From contig JAYGXS010000009.1 of assembly GCA_036362985.1 (NCBI GenBank), forward strand, positions 15,343,998 through 15,407,997: a stretch of DNA of 64,000 nt, given 5' to 3'. Shown piece by piece: positions 57,374 through 64,000 of this stretch. The notes beneath the pieces were generated by a model, which was not told where the DNA came from, did no database searches, and saw nothing but the letters and a program-made list of their open reading frames with translations. The translations under genes and the position numbers were made by a program. How positions within the stretch are numbered: position 1 is the first letter of the stretch; the number at the start of each line of letters is the position of its first letter. Origin of the DNA: Ligula intestinalis (lineage: Eukaryota > Platyhelminthes > Cestoda > Diphyllobothriidea > Diphyllobothriidae).

Positions 57374-57645
57374 ATCTGATGGGAGATGATTACCCGATTC
57401 TCATTGGAGGAAATCCGAAGGGTATGCTTCAGGGCAGGACCATACGTTTTCCGCGAGAGGTCTACGCATGCTTCAAAGGACGGCACAGACCTCATATGCA
57501 ACCAGTTACAGTTCCAGTGATACTTGGGGAAATTCATAACAACATCAAGGGCGATATAAATGCATTTAAACTGTGGAGATACCTACGGTCTGATCAAATT
57601 GGCACCGAATCGAGCTGCCCAATGAAACGCTTGCATCAAATGGAG
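57374..57645 (+). CDS. Unknown multi-exon gene, exon 1 of those visible
   Basis: Acceptor cccgatttag ends at 57373; donor gag/gttagc at 57646. The open frame gives LMGDDYPILIGGNPKGMLQG, TIRFPREVYACFKGRHRPHM, and LWRYLRSDQIGTESSCPMKR. It enters with one base carried over from an unseen earlier exon and leaves in phase 0. This looks like folded protein (mixed hydrophobic and charged), but I do not recognise the family. An in-frame ATG at 57379 is an alternative start if this is the first coding exon. The following 882-bp intron contains an inverted pair of hammerhead elements. Confidence 0.55.
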
Positions 57646-57865
57646 GTTAGCGTCTACTCAATATATTTAAAATGCAGTGACCAAAACTCCTTCCTTGATT
57701 TTTGTTCTAAGCTCTTACGTAATAGATTAAATATCGCGGAGTCCGGTCATTAAAAGCTCATTTATGAACGTTTACCCGACCGCTGACGGAACACATCTGT
57801 CGCACTCTGTTTAGGGTCTCGACAGAGGCCCTGACAGCCGTAGCAGCTGGTATTATAGGAAGCTG

Positions 57866-58030
57866 TTATTGCCGGCAAAGACAAAGGAGACTGGAATGGC
57901 TATTTCTGGTTTATTAGCCGTCGTCAGCCAGTGGCGTCCCACCCGAACCTCAAACTCGCAATATCTTTGATAAGGGTCAAATGCCCTTAACACTGAGTTT
58001 CAATATCCCTCGACCTAAACCGACAAGACA
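57866..58030 (-). mobile_element. tRNA-headed hammerhead element, left half of second inverted pair
   Basis: Minus-strand element with tail ttgccggcaataac, core CTGACGA (57921-57927), GAAA (57903-57906), predicted cleavage base at 57889, and a tRNA-like head (aactcagtgttaagggcat). Joined head to head with 58031-58192 by tttcaatatccctcga and gacaagacaatg, the same junction as in the pair at 24268-24573. Confidence 0.82.
57878..57940 (-). ncRNA. Hammerhead ribozyme, second inverted pair, left half
   Basis: Core bases intact. Stem II (CGGCT..AACCA) keeps only the GG/CC pairs, so it is weaker than the copy at 24278-24345. Confidence 0.55.
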
Positions 58031-58192
58031 ATGAGCTCGTGACTCAATGGTTATGGCGTTTGACGCTGATCAAAGAGGTCGCGATTTCGACGCTCGGGAG
58101 GGACGCTACTTGGATCTGGGGTATGACTGGCTGACGACGGCTAATAAACCAAAAATGGCCGTTCCAGTTTCTCTTGTCTTTGCTGGAAATGC
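58031..58192 (+). mobile_element. tRNA-headed hammerhead element, right half of second inverted pair
   Basis: The fullest head in the window: gctcgtgactcaatggtta, ggcgtttgacgctgatcaaa, gaggtcgcgatttcgac (B-box-like). Core CTGACGA at 58131-58137; GAAA is changed to AAAA, which should inactivate it. Ends in cttgtctttgctgg. Confidence 0.82.
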
Positions 58193-58527
58193 TATCCGTC
58201 TATACTACGTTAAACTCTCTCTGATCTTCCAACTTCGTTGAAGTTACCTCATTTCTGTACTTCCAGGGATTACATGAAAGTTTTCAAAATCTGTTAAATG
58301 GTTATTCAAATGCAATCAGAATTAATCTAGTTTTTCTGGCTGTGATTCAGTTCAAGTTCGTAGGATGCTAGAAACCGTCCGGTTTTCGTCAATATATCCG
58401 GGTCTTTTTATATGAGTCTTTTGTTCTGTCAACTTCTGAGAAAGAAGCCTTTGTCTTCAACTCTGTCCTGACTGAAATAAGGCAGTATTCCTCCACCTGC
58501 ATTGAAATTGTACCTTTTGTTTTTAAG

Positions 58528-58763
58528 GATTCGGACCAATCGTCGTCTAAGACGAGTACGAGCACACCAACGAGCGCGTCACTGTCGAAGCGTAGGAAGC
58601 AAGTCATCCGTGTTCTGGCTAAACAGAGGTTGGGCGCGGAAAGGATCAATGCCCTGAAGAGATCGGTGGACCGGACTGGGGAGACGCAGTCGGAGCCTTA
58701 CTCTATCACATCTTTCTATGGCGAAGATGATCATGACTGGGAGCTAGACAGTATAGAATCGTG
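58528..58763 (+). CDS. Unknown multi-exon gene, exon 2 of those visible
   Basis: Strong acceptor (ccttttgtttttaag) and phase 0, matching the exon before. Sequence: a Ser/Thr stretch (SSSKTSTSTPTSASLSKRRK), a basic helix-like part (KQVIRVLAKQRLGAERINAL) and an acidic end (YGEDDHDWELDSIES). The last codon can be read two ways: TGG TGA as the end of the protein, or donor gtgagt at 58764. In the second case two bases carry over and match exon 61852-62049 exactly. I favour splicing because the donor is close to consensus and the phase agrees. Confidence 0.6.
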
Positions 58764-58824
58764 GTGAGTCCAGAACCGTTGCTGCAGAAATGCTTACAGT
58801 AAATTCCCTTTCTCATGAAACGTC

Positions 58825-59015
58825 AACCCAAATTCTGAAGTGTGTTTTCTATTCAAATAAGCCCTACTTACCTATGGGCTGTAATATCGATCAGTGTGCA
58901 TTGTAATCTGGAGATACATCAGTCACGTCAGGATGCCGGCTTTTGAAATAGATTCTTCCTAACCGCCTGCAAAAAAGTATGTCCATTAGAAAATGGCAAC
59001 TTAAGTAGTATAAAT
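58825..59015. repeat. Dispersed repeat family G, copy 3
   Basis: aaattctgaag.gtgttttc, cagtcacgtcaggatgccgg, accgcctgcaaaaaagta and aaaatggcaactta. The longest copy together with 63083-63240. Confidence 0.7.
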
Positions 59016-59074
59016 TTTCCGATTAATTATCGATGCCACCATAAATTCAAATACTTCTTTAGTGCTCCTATAGA

Positions 59075-59500
59075 AGTTAAGGCTAAGACGGTTAACCCTA
59101 ATGCCTACAATCTTCCAGGTCCGGTTCCTTAGGAGAAGAGAAGTCGGTGGAGGCCACAGTAGAAAAGATATTTTATTGTGTGCACAAAGGAACGGAGAAT
59201 AGATGTAGAGAAGTTGGACCTCGGAGCATACGTCATTCCGCTGGAGCGCCGTGGTCCTAAGTGACGTCTAGTGACCGAGAGTGGGGAACAAGGGACTTGT
59301 TCGAGTGGTGCTTGGCGGCAGCGAGAACCTAGACACGTGTGTGTGTGTGTCCGAGTGGAAGTAGGTCAAGTCTCTGCAGGTCAGCGCGACTGAATGCGCT
59401 GACTGATATATTAAACGACCTTGAGACAGCTGGCGTTGAACAACGACGCCGGACAAAGCAATAGAGAAGGTGGGACGGCAGAGACCGCTACACTCCTTCA
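59075..59500. repeat. Dispersed repeat family B, copy 3
   Basis: ggctaagacggttaaccct, ccacagtagaaaagata and cacaaaggaacgg shared with 41125-41250 and 13310-13420. Contains (GT)n at 59337-59350. Confidence 0.6.
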
Positions 59501-60214
59501 GTAGAAATGTAAGCCTCATTCAACTTTTAAACTTAAAAAGGGGTCTGTAAAAGTTGTCTAGTTGTGATATTTTTAAAAGACCACTGAATATTTATTCTTA
59601 ACACATCATATCCTTCAAGTTATTAATTTTGCCTTTAAATTTTACAAAGTGAAGCACATCCGGTACAATATTTCATCAGCACAATGCGACTTCTACCTAA
59701 TAGCGTAGAGAAATATATGATTTTTCCTTCAAACATAATGCATGCAGCATGAAATTTCGAAACCTTAAATCATTTTTAACGACCGGTAGAGTTCAAACTT
59801 GTAGGGCAATTTTGAAAGTTTTTTAAACCCGAACGTTAGCCTTTTTCAAGAACGGAACTTGAAAGAGACGTAATTGGTCACAAAACGAGTCCAAGAGTAC
59901 TTTTCGAGCAAATCTGTTTAAACCAGCGGAGTAAACTCGCGAACACAGGCAGACTGGCTAAGCTTAAGTTTGCGCTTATGGACGACCGCTGTGCAAGAAA
60001 GCCTTGGCCATCCGAAGAGTGTGATCAGGGACATACGACAGTTCGGCCGTCGCTCTCGACGATGTCCTCTCCAAGGTTCAGCAGGCTGAAGCAACGTGGG
60101 GACTCCAGTGGGAGTATAGTGAAAGTAGACTTGCGAAGTCTCCACCCCACTCTCTGACCACTCCCACATCTAAACCAAATGTCAAGACAAAAGTCGAGAA
60201 GTCCGAAGATGAGG
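59501..60214. other. Stretch without recognised feature
   Basis: Intronic if the gene model across 58763-61852 holds. No exon seen. Confidence 0.4.
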
Positions 60215-60600
60215 AAGGGCACAGGCGGTGTGCGCGAACGCACTCTAACACGCGCCGCAACAACACCACCTTGCTAGGCAGGCGCCCGCATGCGCGGTAA
60301 CGCCATAAAAGGCCACAGTAAGAAGAAGCCATGGTAGCCTGACTCTGAGTCCGCCGGTCAGCCACTCCACACAACAAGACACACACCAGACTGACTGCGG
60401 TGTGCAAGTTATCTCGTCAGTTGGCAACCCTTTAAGCTGCGGCTTTTAGCGAACCGTGATAGTTTCAAGCACTTCGGATTGATTATAATAAGGAAAGGAA
60501 TACACCGAGAATCTACCTCACTCTCACTCCCACCACCAGCAACAAGCCGCCGCTTAGCTGATCATTCGCCTGAGGTGGGCTGTGCGTTTTATAGCCATTT
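60215..60600. repeat. Dispersed repeat family A, copy 3
   Basis: agaagaagccatgg, tccgccggtcagccact, agttatctcgtcagttggcaa, gcgaaccgtgatag and gcttagctgatca blocks in the same order as in the copies at 2430 and 13540. Preceded by family B as at 13.3 kb. Confidence 0.65.
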
Positions 60601-60654
60601 AAAGTACTTTATTTGCAAGTAAATAGTCAGTGACAAACCTCATATAATACCAAC

Positions 60655-60830
60655 TAAAATTCTCAAACGCGTTTTCGATAAGGAAGGATTGTTATACAGA
60701 TTACCTTGCGACATCATCCCATGACATTTTAGACACACCAGAGTATTGGCTTTCGTTTGCCCCCCCCCTATCTGCAAAAACTACCATCGGTAAAAATGGC
60801 TGCTTTAGTAGGATGCCCTTTTATACTGAT
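60655..60830. repeat. Dispersed repeat family G, copy 4
   Basis: acgcgttttcgataaggaagg, attaccttgcgacat, tctgcaaaaactac and aaaatggctgcttta. Confidence 0.65.
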
Positions 60831-61529
60831 TTTATTTTATCTGGACCTCGACTTTTCTCGCATATATTCACATATCCATTATAGAAATCGTGATCAAAGC
60901 AATGCTTTCGTGTTAAATGTTATGTTGAAAGGGAGGGCATATTAAGCTTTTTTTAGTGTTTGTCAAGTACATAATACTTTTTTCCCTGATCTATCGTTGT
61001 TTTTGGTTTCGGATGTTCAGCGTACAAACTGTATGCCTTTAGTATAAGAAAAATCATACATTCCTCCTCTGCATTAAGATAACTTATAGTGCCGACAAAA
61101 TGTTTTAATGGGTATATGCAAACACCTGCCTCAACTTCTGGAGCTCCGTCTAGAGACAACATTTTCCTTCGTCGAGCAATGTCCCTGATATAGAACAGAC
61201 GCTCGTACGGGTTTATTCATAACAAGTTTCCTGGAAGGAGGTAGAATATGGAAAGTAGATTCTATGCCTCTTTATGAAATTAGTCTCAAATGTTGGCTGT
61301 ACTACGTAGATTCAGCAAGATTGATTATAGAGGCCCAAAAATCCCGTTGACTTATGATAAAAAAAAAACTACTTTCAAATGTTCGATAGCCCAATAGATA
61401 TCTAGAGGGGCCCTACAACTCAGTTTTGCCGTTGATTCCATACTTGTCCTCACCAGGAAATTTGAGTTCGATTTACCACATGGATCTTAACCCTACAGTG
61501 CATGTGCTCTGCACAAAATTTTGGCCGCG

Positions 61530-61715
61530 ATTCTGAAAATGTTTTCAATCAGTAAAGAATACTTAAGTACAGCTATAATACCAATTACCTTGTGACATAA
61601 TTTCAGGATATTTCAGACACGCAAGCGGTGTAAGCTTTTGGGTGCAATTCTTTTTTGCCCCCTGTAAACACCACATTCAATAAAATGAGCTGCTTAATAC
61701 GTAGACCATTTTATG
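61530..61715. repeat. Dispersed repeat family G, copy 5
   Basis: attctgaaaatgttttca, attaccttgtgacat, ggcttttgg-like and atgagctgctta. More diverged than the others. Confidence 0.55.
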
Positions 61716-61851
61716 TTTATTTGTGATTTCTTTATAACTTCCTCTATTTTTCTATACAAAACATTGCCAGCATGCAGGTTCTTGTATCCATTCGATAGAA
61801 ATATACTTCGAATGCCCGGCTGGTGTACAACTTTATGTTTCTGATTTGTAG

Positions 61852-62049
61852 GAATGTTAAAATTCGTTCAAGGTTACAAACTCATGTGTCCGAAAAGACC
61901 AATCGCTTACCTGTCCCAACACCAAGGTCGTTGGGAGGACTTTCTAAAAGGCGAGGTGATGGTTTTGAGGACGGCCCGATTGTTCATTTACCACTGCGTT
62001 CAGCTTTCTCTGCACCGGAGACAGTCAGACTCTGTTATCTTACCCGACC
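61852..62049 (+). CDS. Unknown multi-exon gene, exon 3 of those visible
   Basis: Acceptor gatttgtag at 61851 and donor gtaagt at 62050, both near consensus. In the phase dictated by the previous exon: NVKIRSRLQTHVSEKTNRL, PVPTPRSLGGLSKRRGDGF, VHLPLRSAFSAPETVRLCYL. Rich in Arg, Ser and Pro, probably disordered. Leaves two bases for the next exon, which again fits. The alternative frame is also open here, so the evidence is the splice sites and the phase chain rather than the composition. Confidence 0.5.
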
Positions 62050-62285
62050 GTAAGTGCCATAACTTCGTTTTTTGTTTCATTTTACCAAAAAATCCTTTGA
62101 CAAGGAGGCAATATACAACCTCATTCAGGCAATAACGGATGATTTAACGCGCAATACGAGACTTGTGGTAATAGGGGTTTAAAGGAAGCGAGTAGATAAT
62201 AAAATGGATAACGCGATAAAAGGTTAATGTTAAGAAACTTATATTTTATTCAAAGGTTTCGATGCTTTTTGGAGGAAAACCACAG

Positions 62286-62424
62286 GGTTAATTTAAAAAT
62301 GTGGCGAAACAGGGCAACAGTATCAAGCCAGAAGGACTATATCGTCAATATACAAACACGAATAAGGAAACGTGTGTTCCAAGTGTGCAGCAAAGGCATG
62401 GCGTCACGTAAAGCAGTCCCGTAG
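62286..62424 (+). CDS. Unknown multi-exon gene, terminal exon
   Basis: Acceptor aaccacag ends at 62285. In the carried-over phase it reads VNLKMWRNRATVSSQKDYIV, NIQTRIRKRVFQVCSKGMAS and ends KAVP with TAG at 62422-62424. Strongly basic. An AATAAA signal lies 72 bp downstream. Three successive phase matches from 57374 to here support one gene, though each could occur by chance one time in three. Confidence 0.5.
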
Positions 62425-62496
62425 AAGAAACCAATGCGTCAGCGTCGTGGGCACGCAGGGGGTAGAAGGATACTGTCTCAATCGGAAGTAACCTAA

Positions 62497-62502
62497 AATA
62501 AA
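62497..62502 (+). terminator. Polyadenylation signal candidate (AATAAA)
   Basis: aataaa within acctaaaataaatgac, suitably placed after the TAG at 62424. Confidence 0.5.
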
Positions 62503-62544
62503 TGACTGAAATAAGCTGAAGTGAAGATAAACACCCCTACTTTA

Positions 62545-62640
62545 GAAGGGGAAGATGCGATCACCGGAACAAGAAGTTTATTGGCCTGACGATTCAGATT
62601 CTGGCCTTCACCCACCATTAGATAAAACCAGTTTCTGTGG
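62545..62640 (-). repeat. Short element with hammerhead-like relic
   Basis: gcgatcaccggaacaagaagtttattggcctgacg-type blocks (62556-62592) match the left arm at 14535-14580. On the minus strand the core is reduced to GAATCGTC and CTAATGG. Confidence 0.6.
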
Positions 62641-63082
62641 GTTGTTTCTGATGATGAGTTTGAGCGATCACATCTGCACCTTCTGAACGGCTCCTTCGAA
62701 CTGGCTTATTCGTTTCTACTACCAGCCTATTTGTATAAAATAAGTAGTTACGTAGAAGCATTATCCTGACTCTGATCGCATATTGCGTCTTTGCAAAACG
62801 TTTTATTTACATGGACAGGACGAAGACCCTGCATCTGCCTGGGCATGATTATAGCCCATCCTATAGACCTGCCCTGTATGTAATTTGAATGAGTGCTAGT
62901 GTAGAGTTATGTTTCTGGGCCCAGATGAACGTTAAGGTTCTGATTAATTACCTCATTTGCCACTTTACTCTGTCGGCTCCCTGTGGCAGAGTTTCAGTTG
63001 CTGTAATCACTAGGCCAAACTACGCGTTGCAGGAACATACAGGAGACACTAGAAGGATGGACTTATTGTACATAGCTTCCCG
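62641..63082. other. Stretch without recognised feature
   Basis: No gene or repeat recognised. Confidence 0.4.
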
Positions 63083-63240
63083 AAATTCTGAAACACGTTT
63101 TCGATAATGAAGGATTACTTAAATAGGTCTGCAATTTTTATTACCTTGCGGTAGTTCAGAATGGCAAGCACGCTGACTTTTAAGTACATTTCTTTTTGGT
63201 GGCCTCTCAGATCATGCGCGTTAAGAAATGACTACGGATG
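63083..63240. repeat. Dispersed repeat family G, copy 6
   Basis: aaattctgaaacacgttttcg, aatgaaggattacttaaatagg, attaccttgcgg and tttctttttggtgg. Confidence 0.65.
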
Positions 63241-64000
63241 TCGTATGTTTTTGTTTCATTGATTTTTGATGCCCTTATAAACTCAGTCATGCTTACACAT
63301 AAAAAATTTCCAAAGAATGGTTTTCGTTATCATTTGGTAGAAAATCAAGTCTTCTCCTTTTTCATCCTCTCTTTTTCCTTTGAATGCCATATTAAAAGAA
63401 AGAGTATACAGTGGAGCCTCGGTTAATGAGTTTAATCCTTTCCGGCTTTGTGCTTTTCAAACGAAAGTAAGCCAATCAAACTACATCAGTTCACTGATTG
63501 GATACAGGCGATACATGGCCCACGCCCTGCGTGCAAAACCCAACGGCGGACATAGGCACACACGCACGCACTCACAACTTGTTAACTGAGCGGAAACTCG
63601 TCAAGCGAAACAAACTTTCTGCGAGCGGCTCGCTCGTTCCCCGAAGTACTCGCAAATGGGGCTTCTCGTCCCCCGAGGCTCCATTGTATTTGGTTTTTAA
63701 AATGCAGTCTTACAAAACTCGGATACTTTTCAGCCGGACTTGGTATTGTATTTGCGTCTAGGGTTTTCGGTCTACAAACTATATACCCTGCGTGTAAGGT
63801 AATTCCACAGGCCCTAATGACATTCAGAATATGCCATATCGTTCTCGCAAAATGTTGATATAGGTGTGAGCTATCTTGTTTCTTCCAGAGGAACAGTTTT
63901 AAAATTAAATATATGATGCTATTCAAATGGGCAGCTCACAGTCTTCGAAAATGTCATAATCACAAAGTCTTTCGAGATCGAAAAATACTCTTTCTTGGTG
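63241..64000. other. Stretch without recognised gene
   Basis: AT-rich to mixed. Overlapping open frames on both strands at 63380-63926 have no known domain. Confidence 0.4.

Noticed and set aside
60400..60425. CTGACGA on the minus strand in repeat family A
   Set aside because: No stem II hairpin and no GAAA at the right distance; the other copies of the family do not keep it.
1..64000. CRISPR arrays, operons and bacterial promoters
   Set aside because: Introns, LINEs, polyadenylation signals and low gene density show eukaryotic nuclear DNA; none of the repeats has CRISPR-like short repeat-spacer spacing.

Overview
The window is nuclear DNA of a metazoan, most probably a flatworm and perhaps a tapeworm with a large, repeat-rich genome. 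The evidence is indirect: very short GT-AG introns (26-55 bp), degenerate CR1-like and RTE-like LINEs, a Penelope-like fragment with a GIY-YIG domain, and tRNA-headed short elements carrying hammerhead ribozyme cores, as known from schistosomes. No rRNA gene, genuine tRNA gene, CRISPR array or bacterial-type operon is visible.

Layout. 1-12.8 kb: two copies of a ~2.17 kb segment 10,467 bp apart enclose a Penelope-like fragment (3.18-4.27 kb) and a decayed RTE-like LINE (6.55-9.66 kb, minus strand). 13.3-14.8 kb: two dispersed repeat families and a small fold-back element. 14.8-19.2 kb: AT-rich, eroded repeats. 19.2-20.1 kb: a 369-bp satellite with a hammerhead-like core in each full unit. 21.2-22.6 kb: the 3' part of a Ty3/gypsy element interrupted by a ~107-bp insertion with a 12-bp target duplication. 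23.6-28.2 kb: tRNA-like short elements with hammerhead cores, one a head-to-head inverted pair. 32.0-36.2 kb: CR1-like LINE pieces and a terminal exon. 36.7-39.6 kb: a decayed BTB-BACK-Kelch gene on the minus strand with its introns. 41.6-48.9 kb: nested minus-strand CR1-like LINEs. 49.9-50.4 kb: two well-phased minus-strand exons of an unknown gene. 57.4-62.5 kb: four phase-compatible plus-strand exons of an unknown gene, with a second head-to-head hammerhead pair in its first visible intron.

The common theme is self-cleaving RNA. Hammerhead cores occur in the Penelope arms, in the short tRNA-headed elements and in the satellite. The last two share the same stem-II sequence, so they are probably one lineage of non-autonomous, retrozyme-like elements. 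They may depend on a Penelope-type or LINE reverse transcriptase; no intact copy of either is present here. Host coding content is small. The Kelch gene is probably a pseudogene or contains several sequence errors; the two unknown multi-exon genes look functional. All family names rest on motif recognition by eye; no database search was possible.
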